Assembly (NCBI RefSeq): GCF_900184815.1
Contig: NZ_FXXQ01000008.1
Coordinates: 1-64,000, forward strand
Length of the DNA stretch: 64,000 nucleotides
From: Boseongicola aestuarii
GTDB lineage: Bacteria > Pseudomonadota > Alphaproteobacteria > Rhodobacterales > Rhodobacteraceae
Reading direction: 5' to 3'
The position numbers and the translations under genes are program-made. Each line of letters begins with the position of its first letter. The first letter of the stretch is position 1. This document shows positions 18,604 to 27,392 of this stretch, piece by piece. Below the pieces are notes generated by a model that saw only the letters and a program-made list of their open reading frames with translations, did no database searches and was not told the DNA's origin.

Positions 18604-18657
18604 GGGCTCTGCCCTCGGCCCGCTGGGCCTCACCCGTGGTATTTTTCGAAAGGGTGA
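18602..18657 (+). repeat. Triple-hairpin intergenic element (after the thioesterase gene)
   Basis: Three adjacent stems: GAGGGC (18602-18607) with GCCCTC (18611-18616); GGCCC (18617-18621) with GGGCC (18625-18629); TCACCC (18630-18635) with GGGTGA (18652-18657), with GGTATTTTT in the last loop. The layout (two GC hairpins, then G-TATTTTT and an A/G-rich tail) resembles the elements at 9283 and 60291. Likely a terminator. Confidence 0.6.
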
Positions 18658-18749
18658 ATGACGTAAACGCTTTGTTTCCGTTTGCAGGGTAGGTCGGAGG
18701 CGTCCCGGTGTTTAGACAGGAGGTGTGGATAGCTGGGGGGCTGTTGAAA

Positions 18750-18872
18750 ATGCCAAGACGATTTGTAGCGTTTGTGCGTGGCGATCCGGATGCGGTGCCG
18801 GGCGATTACCTTTTGGCGATCGTGGCCGTGGTCGGGATCATCTTCGCGGTGCTGGCGCGCGCGCTGTACTGA
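18750..18872 (+). CDS. Putative 40-residue single-pass membrane protein
   Basis: ATG at 18750 to TGA at 18870-18872 encodes a basic, polar N-terminus (MPRRFVAFVRGDPDAVPGDY) followed by one hydrophobic helix (residues 21-38) and LY. A G-rich stretch precedes the start. It is too short for routine gene callers, and I do not recognise a family. It could be spurious, but the domain-like arrangement and lack of any other gene here make it plausible. Confidence 0.35.
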   Translation: MPRRFVAFVRGDPDAVPGDYLLAIVAVVGIIFAVLARALY

Positions 18873-18894
18873 GCACACGCGCCTTGGTTGGCGG

Positions 18895-19908
18895 TCAGGA
18901 ATACATGCCGTCGTAGATCGGTTCGAGCGATTCCGGGTCGAACAGACTGGAGACGGATGTGCCGTGCCAGATGTTCAGGATGGCCTGGGCAAAGATCGGC
19001 GCGGTCGGCACGATGCGGATATTTTTGGCGGCCTTGGTGGCTTCGGTCGGCTCAATCGAATCGGTGATCACGAGGCTTTTCATTACGGAATTCGTGACCC
19101 GCTCGATGGCAGGGCCGGAGAGGACGCCATGGGTGATGTAGGCGTGGACTTCCTTGGCGCCTGCGTTCAACAGGGTTTCGGCGGCTTTGCAAAGCGTGCC
19201 GGCGGTGTCGACCATGTCGTCGACGATGATGCAAATCTGGTCGGTTACGTCGCCGATAACGGTCATTTCCGCGACTTCGCCAGCTTTTTCGCGGCGTTTG
19301 TCGACGATGGCGAGGGCGCAGCCCACGCGGGTTGCAAGTTCGCGGGCGCGGGCCACGCCGCCGACGTCTGGTGACACCACCGTGACGTTGTCGAGTTTGC
19401 CTTTGAATTTGTGCTTCACGTCCAGTGAAAAGACCGGCGAGGCGTAGAGGTTGTCGACCGGAATATCGAAAAAGCCCTGAATTTGTGCCGCGTGCAGGTC
19501 CATCGTAAGGACGCGTTCGATGCCAGCCGAGACCATCATGTTCGCAACAAGTTTGGCGGTAATCGGTGTGCGGGCCTTGGTGCGTCGATCCTGACGGGCG
19601 TAGCCGAAATAGGGTACGACGGCGGTGATGCGGGCCGCCGAGGAACGGCGCAGCGCATCGGTCATGATCAGCAGTTCCATCAGGTTGTCGTTGGCCGGGT
19701 TCGAAGTGGATTGCAGGATGAACATGTCCTCGCCACGGACGTTTTCAAAGACCTCGACGAAGATTTCACCGTCATTGAAACGCTCGACGCGGGCGTCGAC
19801 CAGACCAACGTTCATCCCCCTGTGCATCGACAATCGCCGCGAAACGGCTTTTCCAAGGGTCGGGTTCGCATTCCCGGTGATGATCTTCGGTTCCTGGTGA
19901 TTTGGCAT
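18895..19908 (-). CDS. prs: Ribose-phosphate pyrophosphokinase
   Basis: A 337-residue PRPP synthase. Visible motifs are [40 protein letters not shown] (ATP and catalytic flexible loop), [16 protein letters not shown] and the PRPP loop [13 protein letters not shown]. The length is slightly above the bacterial norm of about 315, with an insertion in the middle. It makes PRPP for nucleotides, histidine and tryptophan. Monocistronic, divergent from the isomerase gene. Confidence 0.96.
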   Translation of the reverse strand: MPNHQEPKIITGNANPTLGKAVSRRLSMHRGMNVGLVDARVERFNDGEIFVEVFENVRGEDMFILQSTSNPANDNLMELLIMTDALRRSSAARITAVVPYFGYARQDRRTKARTPITAKLVANMMVSAGIERVLTMDLHAAQIQGFFDIPVDNLYASPVFSLDVKHKFKGKLDNVTVVSPDVGGVARARELATRVGCALAIVDKRREKAGEVAEMTVIGDVTDQICIIVDDMVDTAGTLCKAAETLLNAGAKEVHAYITHGVLSGPAIERVTNSVMKSLVITDSIEPTEATKAAKNIRIVPTAPIFAQAILNIWHGTSVSSLFDPESLEPIYDGMYS

Positions 19909-19962
19909 GAGCAGCTTGGTCCTGATGCGGGTCGCGCCACAGTTTGTGACGGATTCGTGACG

Positions 19963-19990
19963 TTGACACCGCTTAGCATGAGCCTAGGGT
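19963..19990 (+). promoter_or_regulatory. Candidate promoter of the HCCA isomerase gene
   Basis: TTGACA (19963-19968), a 16-base spacer, TAGGGT (19985-19990), 37 bases before the ATG at 20028. The -35 is perfect, the -10 weak. It lies in the divergent interval with prs. Confidence 0.4.
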
Positions 19991-20027
19991 CACGCGAAAC
20001 ATCCCTTTAGGCGGAAGGCCGGACGAA

Positions 20028-20621
20028 ATGCCCCATATCGACTATTATCTCGCAACAATCTCTCCGAATTGCTATTTTGCAGGCACGCGTCCGGCAGAAG
20101 TTGCGGCGAAACATGGGTGCACGATCACCTATAGACCGCTGGATATCATGGGATTGTTCGCGCGCACGGGCGGCACGCCTCCGGGGCAGCGCCATCCGTC
20201 GCGTCAGGAGTATAGGTTGATCGAGATAGAGCGCACAGCGGAATTGTTGGGGGTTTCGGTAAATGCCAAGCCGGCGTTCTGGCCGACAAATCCGGCGCCG
20301 TCGTCTTATGCGGTGATCGCCGCGCAAGCCGCGGGCGGCGGCGATGTAGGCGCATTGGTAGCCGGACTGACTGCGGCCTGCTGGCGCGACGAAAAGAACA
20401 TCGCCGAGGACGAGGTGATCAAGGCCTGTCTGGAAAGCGCTGGATTTGATCCTTCGCTGGCGGATTCGGGGCTTTTGTCGGGGGCTGAAGCCTATGAGGC
20501 GAACCTTGAAGATGCGGTGAATGCAGGAGTGTTCGGGGCGCCGTTTTTTGTCACCGATGATGGTGCGCGGTTCTGGGGGCAGGACCGGATCGATGCACTG
20601 GACCGGCATTTGGCCGGTTAA
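20028..20621 (+). CDS. 2-hydroxychromene-2-carboxylate isomerase family protein
   Basis: A 197-residue DsbA-like thioredoxin-fold protein of the kappa GST/HCCA isomerase type. The N-terminal YYLATISPNCYFAG places the glutathione-activating Ser at about position 12. Later segments FWPTNPAPSSYAV and GVFGAPFFVTDDGARFWGQDRIDALD are typical. It probably catalyses a glutathione-dependent isomerisation; there is no aromatic-degradation cluster nearby, so the substrate is open. The following hydrolase gene starts 14 bases downstream. Confidence 0.85.
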   Translation: MPHIDYYLATISPNCYFAGTRPAEVAAKHGCTITYRPLDIMGLFARTGGTPPGQRHPSRQEYRLIEIERTAELLGVSVNAKPAFWPTNPAPSSYAVIAAQAAGGGDVGALVAGLTAACWRDEKNIAEDEVIKACLESAGFDPSLADSGLLSGAEAYEANLEDAVNAGVFGAPFFVTDDGARFWGQDRIDALDRHLAG

Positions 20622-20635
20622 ACTCCGAGGGCGAT

Positions 20636-21400
20636 ATGGCGAGACAGATCGGATTTATCCACAGCGGGTTGGCGGATGCCAGTGCGTGGGATGGTCTGGT
20701 CGAAGCCTTGGCCTTGGATTTTGAGCCGGTCTTGATCGAGTTGCCCGGCCACGGGACAGCCGAGGACTGGGACACATCGCGCGACTTTTCGGATCAGGCG
20801 GTCGAGATTGCGCTGGACGCTTTGCCATCCGAGCCGGTGCCTTTGATCGGGCATTCGCTGGGGGCGGTGATTGCTCTGCGTCTGGCGGTTGAGAAGTTCT
20901 ATCGGGTGTCGTCGCTGGTGATGATCGAGCCGGTTTTCTTCGCGGCGGTCAAAGGGACGGACATCTTCGACAAAGCGGCGCGGGATACGGCGCCGTTCGT
21001 GCGGAAGTTGAAGGACGGCAGCGATGCGATGGCGGCGCGCGCCTTTGTTGCCCTTTGGGGAAATGGCAAGCCCTGGGACGATCTTCCCGAAGCGCGCCGG
21101 CGTTACATAGTGGACCGAGTCGGGCTGATCGAGGCGGCCGATCCGCTTTTGTGGCAGGATCGTCCGGGACTGTTGCGCGAGGAGAGGCTAGAGGAAATCG
21201 AGGTGCCTGTGACGCTGATCGAGGGTGGCAAGACGCATCCGGTGGTGCCGGTGATTATTGACGCATTGGGGCGTCGGATTGCGAACGCAGAAGGCATCAC
21301 TATTCCGGGTGCGGGTCATATGGTGCCGATGACGCATCCAAAAATCGTCGCGGAAGCGATACGCGGACGGCTTGTCTGGGAAGAGGATCCGGCGGGTTAG
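20636..21400 (+). CDS. Alpha/beta hydrolase
   Basis: A 254-residue alpha/beta-hydrolase fold protein. The nucleophile elbow GHSLG places Ser at about residue 74, the oxyanion region is HSGLADASAW near the N-terminus, and the catalytic His is in GAGHMVPM near the C-terminus. It is likely an esterase or lactonase; the substrate is unknown. It follows the HCCA isomerase closely and is probably cotranscribed. Confidence 0.87.
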   Translation: MARQIGFIHSGLADASAWDGLVEALALDFEPVLIELPGHGTAEDWDTSRDFSDQAVEIALDALPSEPVPLIGHSLGAVIALRLAVEKFYRVSSLVMIEPVFFAAVKGTDIFDKAARDTAPFVRKLKDGSDAMAARAFVALWGNGKPWDDLPEARRRYIVDRVGLIEAADPLLWQDRPGLLREERLEEIEVPVTLIEGGKTHPVVPVIIDALGRRIANAEGITIPGAGHMVPMTHPKIVAEAIRGRLVWEEDPAG

Positions 21401-21407
21401 TCCGACA

Positions 21408-21707
21408 TCAGCTCTCCAGAACCGCGGCGGTGAAGATCGTCGGTTCCGAGCGGCGTTGCCCTTCGTTGACGCAAATCGCATCGGCCGTCGAAACGCTCAT
21501 CGAGTCGGGGCGGTCGATGGCACTGTCCCATATGACAAGGTCCCGTGTGTAGAGTTGGCAGGTCACAACGCCGGCGGGCGTGTCGATTTCAACAGGTTCT
21601 GACTCGTAGCTTTCCGGAGAAACGCAGGCTGCCAAACCCGCGACAAGCAGGGCAAAAAGGGATGCTTTGCGCAAAGCTGGTGCCCCAGGCATTCTTTGGA
21701 TCCTCAC
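21408..21707 (-). CDS. Small putative lipoprotein
   Basis: A 99-residue protein with a lipoprotein signal: a hydrophobic stretch ending LLVAGLAAC at about residues 20-28 (lipobox Cys28). The mature part (CQLYTRDLVIWDSAIDRPD, then DAICVNEGQRR) has two further cysteines that could form a disulfide. I do not recognise the family. It sits 11 bases after the end of moaA on the same strand and may be its operon partner. Confidence 0.65.
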   Translation of the reverse strand: MRIQRMPGAPALRKASLFALLVAGLAACVSPESYESEPVEIDTPAGVVTCQLYTRDLVIWDSAIDRPDSMSVSTADAICVNEGQRRSEPTIFTAAVLES

Positions 21708-21718
21708 GTTAATACTTC

Positions 21719-22729
21719 TTAACCGCCGGTGTGAGACATGTGCCGCGAGACCTGCCCATCTGCTTGCTGGCGCGAGTAATCAAAATCGTGCCCTTTTGGT
21801 TTCCGGGCGATCGCCGCGCGAATGGCGTCCTGAAGCGGCGCGTTCGTGTCAGGGTGGGCGCGCAGCGGACCGCGAAGATCGGCGTTGTCTTCTTGTCCGA
21901 GGCACATGAACAATTCGCCCGTGCAGGTCAGACGGACACGATTGCAGCTTTCGCAGAAGTTGTGAGTAAGCGGCGTAATGAACCCGATTTGTTGCCCGGT
22001 TTCTTCGATCCGGCTGTAGCGTGCGGGACCGCCCGTGCGGTGCGCCAGTTCGCTTAGGGTGTAGCGTTGGGCCAGTTCGGATTTCAGTTCCTTGAGGCTC
22101 CAATATTGCCCGATGCGGTCCTCGCCGCCGAGGTCGCCCATCGGCATGACTTCGATGAAAGTGAGGTCCATTTCGCGGCTGGCACACCACTCGGTCAGCG
22201 TGAAAAGTTCATCTTCGTTAAAATCCTTTAACGCGACGGTATTAATCTTAACGCGTAGCCCGGCGGCCTGCGCGGCGTCGATGCCCCTAAGCACCTGAGG
22301 CAGTCGGCCCCACCGCGTGACACGGGCAAATTTCGCCTCGTCCAGTGTGTCGAGTGACACGTTAATCCGGCGCACTCCTGCGGCATAAAGATCGTTCGCG
22401 AAGCGCGCCAACTGACTGCCGTTGGTGGTGACGGTGAGTTCCGAAAGCGCTCCGCTTTCAAGATGTCGCGACATCGCCCTGAAGAACGTCATGATATCAC
22501 GTCGCACAAGCGGTTCGCCGCCCGTGATGCGCAGTTTTTTCACGCCCAGATCAATGAAGGTCGAGCACATGCGGTCCAGTTCTTCGAGGGTCAAAAGCTC
22601 TTTCTTGGGCAGAAAGGTCATGTTCTCGGCCATGCAATACACACAGCGAAAATCGCAGCGATCCGTCACCGAGACCCGAAGGTAACTGATCGCGCGTGCA
22701 AATGGGTCGATGAGAGGTGCCGTTTCCAT
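21719..22729 (-). CDS. moaA: GTP 3',8-cyclase MoaA
   Basis: A 336-residue radical-SAM enzyme starting molybdopterin synthesis from GTP. The start [12 protein letters not shown] was chosen; the upstream extension is antisense to the next gene. The N-terminal cluster motif is CDFRCVYCM. The C-terminal cluster is [18 protein letters not shown], and the protein ends in the essential Gly-Gly (SHTGG). No other moa genes are adjacent. Confidence 0.95.
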   Translation of the reverse strand: METAPLIDPFARAISYLRVSVTDRCDFRCVYCMAENMTFLPKKELLTLEELDRMCSTFIDLGVKKLRITGGEPLVRRDIMTFFRAMSRHLESGALSELTVTTNGSQLARFANDLYAAGVRRINVSLDTLDEAKFARVTRWGRLPQVLRGIDAAQAAGLRVKINTVALKDFNEDELFTLTEWCASREMDLTFIEVMPMGDLGGEDRIGQYWSLKELKSELAQRYTLSELAHRTGGPARYSRIEETGQQIGFITPLTHNFCESCNRVRLTCTGELFMCLGQEDNADLRGPLRAHPDTNAPLQDAIRAAIARKPKGHDFDYSRQQADGQVSRHMSHTGG

Positions 22730-22809
22730 GCGAAAGAGGGTAAGGTGACGTCGGGCTCGCCGCAAGGGCCGAGGGGGCGGGAAGCGCGTTATTTCGGGAG
22801 GTAAATGTG

Positions 22810-23253
22810 ATGCGAAAGTCGTTCGGAATAGGAGTTGCGTTCGCGCTTGCGGGCTGTGTTTCGCAGTCCGAACCGGTAGTTGCGCCACCTGAAGTTGTAG
22901 TCGCTGACGCATTGGATGTCGTGGCTCCTCCGGCCGACGCGCGGAGTGTTGACGAGTTCGATACGACGACCGAGGCGCAGCGCGTGGCCGCGCTTGAGCC
23001 CGCGCAGGAAGGGGTTCTTCTGGGGGAAGCGGTTCTCAGTCTGGGCGATCCCGGACGGACCGGTTTCTGGGTGGAAACCGATCTTGTTTCGGCAAACGGA
23101 CAGGGGCGTATCGCGCTGAAAGACAGCGACAGGGAAGTGGACGTAGAGTTGCTGGTTGGCACTGGCAGCGGACGTATATCGCTGGCTGCATTGCGCCTTC
23201 TCGATGTGGATTTGACGTCATTGGTGGAAGTAAATATTTATGAATATCAGTGA
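22810..23253 (+). CDS. Putative lipoprotein with acidic Pro/Val-rich N-terminal region
   Basis: A 147-residue protein. The ATG at 22810 (after GGGAGG) gives [16 protein letters not shown], with a lipobox LAGC (Cys16). A linker rich in V, P, A and E (about 20-60) leads to a compact C-terminal domain ([20 protein letters not shown]...). That domain resembles septal-ring RlpA-like/SPOR-associated lipoproteins of Rhodobacterales only loosely; family not recognised. Its end overlaps the acyl-CoA synthetase start by 14 bases. Confidence 0.65.
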   Translation: MRKSFGIGVAFALAGCVSQSEPVVAPPEVVVADALDVVAPPADARSVDEFDTTTEAQRVAALEPAQEGVLLGEAVLSLGDPGRTGFWVETDLVSANGQGRIALKDSDREVDVELLVGTGSGRISLAALRLLDVDLTSLVEVNIYEYQ

Positions 23254-24868
23254 TCTAAGTCTACTTCCGGCAGGCAATTGGGCCGAGGTCAATCGTGCAT
23301 TCACATGGCGGGTCCAACCGGACTTTTCCATGGCGCGCGCCTGTTGCGACGACTGGGCGCGCATGTCTCCTGACCGCACGGCGATCATTGATCTGGCAGA
23401 GGATGGAACGCGCGTCGTCTGGACCTTTGGCAGGCTGAAAGACGCTTCGGACCGTCTGGCAGCAGCGATGCGTCATGCGGGCGTCAGAAAGGGAGATCGC
23501 GTGGCGATCTTGTTGTCGCAGTGTCCCGAAGTGATGGTTGCGCATTTCGCCGCGATGAAGCTTGGGGCGGTGGTTTTACCTTTGTTTACTTTGTTTGGTG
23601 AAGACGCACTGTCGTATAGGTTGATCGACAGCGGCGCAGTCGTGGCTGTCACGGATGCGGCGCATCTTGATAAGCTGGTCGGCGCGGCGGCAGGGTCGGC
23701 CCTTCACACCATCGTGACGAAAGGCGGGGTATCAGCGGCGGGCGCGCCACGCATCGTGTCGTGGGAAGACGCCTTGGCCGGGGCGCAGGTTGATTTTCGT
23801 GCCGCGCAGGTCGGCGCCGAAGACCCGGCCGTTCTGATCTACACCAGCGGTACGACTGGCGCACCCAAAGGCGCGCTCCACGCGCATCGATTTCTGCTCG
23901 GGCACCTGCCATCGGTCGAGATGGTTCTGGAGCGGCCACGCGCAGGCGATATCGCCTGGACTCCGGCGGATTGGGCATGGATCGGGGGGTTGATGGATCT
24001 GGCTATGCCGACCTTGTATTTTGGTCTGCCGTTGGTGTCGCAGCGTATGCGCAAGTTCGACCCCGAGGCCGCGTTTCGTCTGATCCGGGACGAGCGGATT
24101 TCGATCATGTTCTTGCCGCCCACGGCCTTGAAGATGATGCGTCAGGTGGAGGTGCCGCGAGGGCTTTCAACGCGGGCGATCGGTTCGGGTGGAGAAAGCC
24201 TCGGCGCGGATTTTCTGGCCTGGGGTGTTAACGAATTACGTGCTCCGATTAACGAACTATATGGTCAGACCGAATGTAATCTGGTCGTCTCTTCGAGTGC
24301 AGGTCTGGGAGTGACGAAGCCCGGCACGATGGGGCGCGCTGTTCCGGGGCATGAGGTCGCGATTATCGACGAAAGTGGAACGCCATTGCCGGCGGGGGAG
24401 GTTGGTGAGATCGCGGTCAGGCGCGGTGATCCTGTGATGTTTCTCGGGTATTGGAATTTGCCGGATAAAACGAAGGAGAAGTTCGTCGGCGACTGGCTGC
24501 GCACCGGCGATCTGGGGCGCGCGGACGAGGAAGGCTATCTTACATACGTCGGGCGCGACGACGATGTCATCACCTCGGCGGGGTATCGAATTGGGCCGAC
24601 CGAGATCGAAAACTGTCTGATCGGTGACCCGGACGTGGTTAACGCAGCGGTTGTTGGTGTCCCGGATCCGGCGCGGACGGAAATCGTTAAGGCCTTCGTC
24701 GTCGTCCGTGAAGGCGCCCCTGTTGAGGGTCTGAGCGAGCGGTTGATCCAGCGCGTGCGCGACCGGGTCAGTCCGCATGTTGCGCCGCGCGCGGTCGAGT
24801 TTCTGGAGGCCCTGCCCGTGACAGCGACAGGCAAAATCATGCGGCGGGTTTTGCGCGAAAGGGGCTGA
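23240..24868 (+). CDS. AMP-dependent acyl-CoA synthetase
   Basis: A 542-residue member of the ANL superfamily, activating a carboxylic acid to its CoA thioester. Motifs are LIYTSGTTGAPKGALHAH (phosphate loop), ELYGQTECN (A5), WLRTGDLGRADEEGYLTYVGRDDDVI (hinge) and a C-terminal PVTATGKIMRR with the catalytic lysine. The closest subgroup by eye is medium-chain acyl-CoA synthetases; the exact acid is unknown. Downstream is a convergent gene. Confidence 0.9.
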   Translation: MNISDLSLLPAGNWAEVNRAFTWRVQPDFSMARACCDDWARMSPDRTAIIDLAEDGTRVVWTFGRLKDASDRLAAAMRHAGVRKGDRVAILLSQCPEVMVAHFAAMKLGAVVLPLFTLFGEDALSYRLIDSGAVVAVTDAAHLDKLVGAAAGSALHTIVTKGGVSAAGAPRIVSWEDALAGAQVDFRAAQVGAEDPAVLIYTSGTTGAPKGALHAHRFLLGHLPSVEMVLERPRAGDIAWTPADWAWIGGLMDLAMPTLYFGLPLVSQRMRKFDPEAAFRLIRDERISIMFLPPTALKMMRQVEVPRGLSTRAIGSGGESLGADFLAWGVNELRAPINELYGQTECNLVVSSSAGLGVTKPGTMGRAVPGHEVAIIDESGTPLPAGEVGEIAVRRGDPVMFLGYWNLPDKTKEKFVGDWLRTGDLGRADEEGYLTYVGRDDDVITSAGYRIGPTEIENCLIGDPDVVNAAVVGVPDPARTEIVKAFVVVREGAPVEGLSERLIQRVRDRVSPHVAPRAVEFLEALPVTATGKIMRRVLRERG

Positions 24869-24897
24869 AATGGGACCGGTACATGCTGTCTTAAACA

Positions 24898-25578
24898 TCA
24901 GCCTAGAAGGCGCGTGGCTTCTTTTCGTGCGAAGGGTTTCATCTGGTCACCATGGGCGTCGATAAATGCGCGCGTGCGGTTCGGATCTCGCTTTGACAGG
25001 TCGCGAAGCCACCAGGCGACGGCCTTTTGGATGAACCAATCGGGATCGCTCACATATGCGGCGGCCCATCCGAGGATGCGTTCCCGCTGCCCAATTTCGT
25101 CCGGTTTCGGGTCTCGGTTTTTGGTCCATGGAAGCGTCATGACGAGTGCCGCCCGACGCGTCCACATGTGATCTGATCCGGTCCACAACTCCACCGCATC
25201 GAGGCGGGTAGGATCCCACACCAGCCGCTTTTGACCGGCGATCGAAGCGTGGTCGGCGATGGCCCATGCGTCGAAGTCCGGAACCCAATTCTGGATCAGC
25301 TCCCAAGCGGCCGAATCGTTTGGGCGAATGCGGGCCTGGGTCAGAAGCTTGGCCGCCGCGATGCGCGCTTCGTGAATATTCGTGTCCCAAAGATCGGCCG
25401 CAAGCCGCAGGCGGCTGTCGAGATCAAGTGTCTTGCGCCAGTTTCTTGTGCACTCGTCGATCACGGGGTTGGCGACGCCAAGATAGGGGCGTTCGGCTTT
25501 ATGATAGCGCGCCATTTCGGCGGATTTTGTAGCGTCCGCGGTCCGCTTCAGGTCGGCAAGCGCGTCATCCAAGGTCAT
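24898..25578 (-). CDS. DNA alkylation repair protein (AlkD-like)
   Basis: A 226-residue all-helical HEAT-repeat protein of the DNA_alkylation family: WDTNIHEARIAAAKLL, YVSDPDWFIQKAVAWWLRDLSKRDP. AlkD homologues excise alkylated purines by backbone contacts. It is the last gene of the minus-strand glmU-glmS operon and overlaps the glmS stop by four bases. Confidence 0.9.
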   Translation of the reverse strand: MTLDDALADLKRTADATKSAEMARYHKAERPYLGVANPVIDECTRNWRKTLDLDSRLRLAADLWDTNIHEARIAAAKLLTQARIRPNDSAAWELIQNWVPDFDAWAIADHASIAGQKRLVWDPTRLDAVELWTGSDHMWTRRAALVMTLPWTKNRDPKPDEIGQRERILGWAAAYVSDPDWFIQKAVAWWLRDLSKRDPNRTRAFIDAHGDQMKPFARKEATRLLG

Positions 25579-27389
25579 TCGACAGTGACCGATTTCGCCA
25601 GATTGCGTGGCTGATCCACGTCGGTGCCTTTTGCGACGGCGGTGTGATAGGCCAGCAACTGCGCAGGGATCGCGTAGAGAATTGGCGCGAGCAAATCGGA
25701 GATTTCGGGCATGGTGATGACCGCAGTCGTACCGTCGCCTGCCTCTTTTGCGCCGGCACTGTCGGTCACAAGGACGACCCGGCCACCGCGCGCCATGACC
25801 TCGTGCATGTTCGAAACGGTCTTGTCGAAAAGCGTGTCGCGCGGTGCCATGACAATCACCGGAACCGCAGGATCAATCAGCGCGATGGGGCCATGCTTCA
25901 ACTCACCGCTGGCGTAACCCTCTGCGTGTATATAGCTGATTTCTTTCAGTTTTAACGCGCCTTCCAAGGCAATTGGATACATCTGGCCACGCCCGAGAAA
26001 GAGTATGTCGCGAGCCTTTGACAAGTCCTTTGCGATTGCCGCAATGGCTTCGTTTGCCCCAAGAGCCGACGAGATTCGGCCGGGCAGAGTGTGAAAGTCA
26101 GCGACATGGGATCGCAGATCCTCGGCCGAAAGCATGCCGCGATCCTGTCCGGCCTTGAGAGCTAGCGCGAGAAGAACCGTCAACTGGCAGGTGAAGGCCT
26201 TGGTCGAGGCGACGCCGATTTCAGTGCCCGCAAGGATCGGTAATGCGATGTCGCTTTCGCGCGCGATCGAGCTTTCGGCGACGTTGACCACGGAGAGGAT
26301 CCGCGCTTTTTCCGCGACGTGACGCAGCGCCGCGAGGGTGTCGGCGGTTTCACCCGACTGCGAGACGAAGATCGCAAGTGTTCTGGGGCCGATGGGCGGG
26401 CTGCGGTAGCGGAATTCGGAGGCGATATCGACTTCGACCGGAATTTGGGCGAACCGCTCGATCCAGTATTTTGCCGTTGCGCAGGCGAGATACGCAGTGC
26501 CGCAGGCAACCATGACAATGCGATCAATTTGAGTGAAATCCGGAGTATTGTCCGGGAGGTTCAGTCCGTTTTCGGTGATGTAGTGTTTGATCGTGTCCGC
26601 CAGAACAGTCGGTTGTTCGGCGATTTCCTTGGCCATGAAGTGTTTGTGGCCGCCCTTTTCGATCTGACTGGCATCGATCAGAACGCGGCGGATATCACGG
26701 TTTGCGCGCTGGCCCTTGGCGTCGAAAATCGTAACGCCTGCCCGTGTTATTTCGGCGCGGTCGCCTTCTTCAAGATAGGTGATCCGGTCGGTCATGGGCG
26801 CAAGGGCGATGGCGTCCGAACCAAGGAACATTTCGCCGTCGCCGTGCCCCACTGCAAGCGGCGAGCCTTTGCGTGCGGCGACGATCAGGTCGTCTTCGCC
26901 ATCGAACAGAAACGCCAATGCAAAAGCTCCCTCCAACCGCGCGATCGTCTGTTCGGCGGCGTCGCGAGGAGCCAGACCCTGATCGAGATAAGACTGGGCA
27001 AGCAGGGAAATGGTTTCGGTGTCGGTTTCGGACTGGGCGGTGTAACCCTTGTCTGCCAGGTCCGTGCGCAGTTGCTTGAAATTTTCGATTATGCCGTTGT
27101 GCACAACGGCGACCGGTCCGGATTGATGCGGGTGGGCGTTGGTCACCGTGGGTGCGCCGTGGGTCGCCCAGCGGGTGTGTCCGATTCCGCTTTTTCCGGC
27201 TAATGGATTGTGAACGAGGAGGTCGGAAAGGTTAACGAGCTTGCCCACCGCGCGTCGGCGTTCGAGTTTGCCGCTATCGACCGTCGCGATGCCTGCGCTG
27301 TCGTAGCCGCGGTATTCCAGCCGTTTCAGCGCTTCGACAAGTGTCGGTGCCGCTTCGTGATTTCCGAGAATTCCGACGATGCCACACAT
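25575..27389 (-). CDS. glmS: Glutamine-fructose-6-phosphate aminotransferase
   Basis: A 604-residue enzyme making glucosamine-6-phosphate for cell wall and LPS. The N-terminal glutaminase begins MCGIVGILG (Cys2 nucleophile) with TRWATHGAPT. Two SIS domains follow (GTAYLACATAKYWIE; LGRGQMYPIALEGALKLKEI), ending AKSVTVE. It is translated 3 bases after glmU. No glmS ribozyme is expected in this group, and none was seen. Confidence 0.97.
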   Translation of the reverse strand: MCGIVGILGNHEAAPTLVEALKRLEYRGYDSAGIATVDSGKLERRRAVGKLVNLSDLLVHNPLAGKSGIGHTRWATHGAPTVTNAHPHQSGPVAVVHNGIIENFKQLRTDLADKGYTAQSETDTETISLLAQSYLDQGLAPRDAAEQTIARLEGAFALAFLFDGEDDLIVAARKGSPLAVGHGDGEMFLGSDAIALAPMTDRITYLEEGDRAEITRAGVTIFDAKGQRANRDIRRVLIDASQIEKGGHKHFMAKEIAEQPTVLADTIKHYITENGLNLPDNTPDFTQIDRIVMVACGTAYLACATAKYWIERFAQIPVEVDIASEFRYRSPPIGPRTLAIFVSQSGETADTLAALRHVAEKARILSVVNVAESSIARESDIALPILAGTEIGVASTKAFTCQLTVLLALALKAGQDRGMLSAEDLRSHVADFHTLPGRISSALGANEAIAAIAKDLSKARDILFLGRGQMYPIALEGALKLKEISYIHAEGYASGELKHGPIALIDPAVPVIVMAPRDTLFDKTVSNMHEVMARGGRVVLVTDSAGAKEAGDGTTAVITMPEISDLLAPILYAIPAQLLAYHTAVAKGTDVDQPRNLAKSVTVE

Positions 27390-27392
27390 GGG

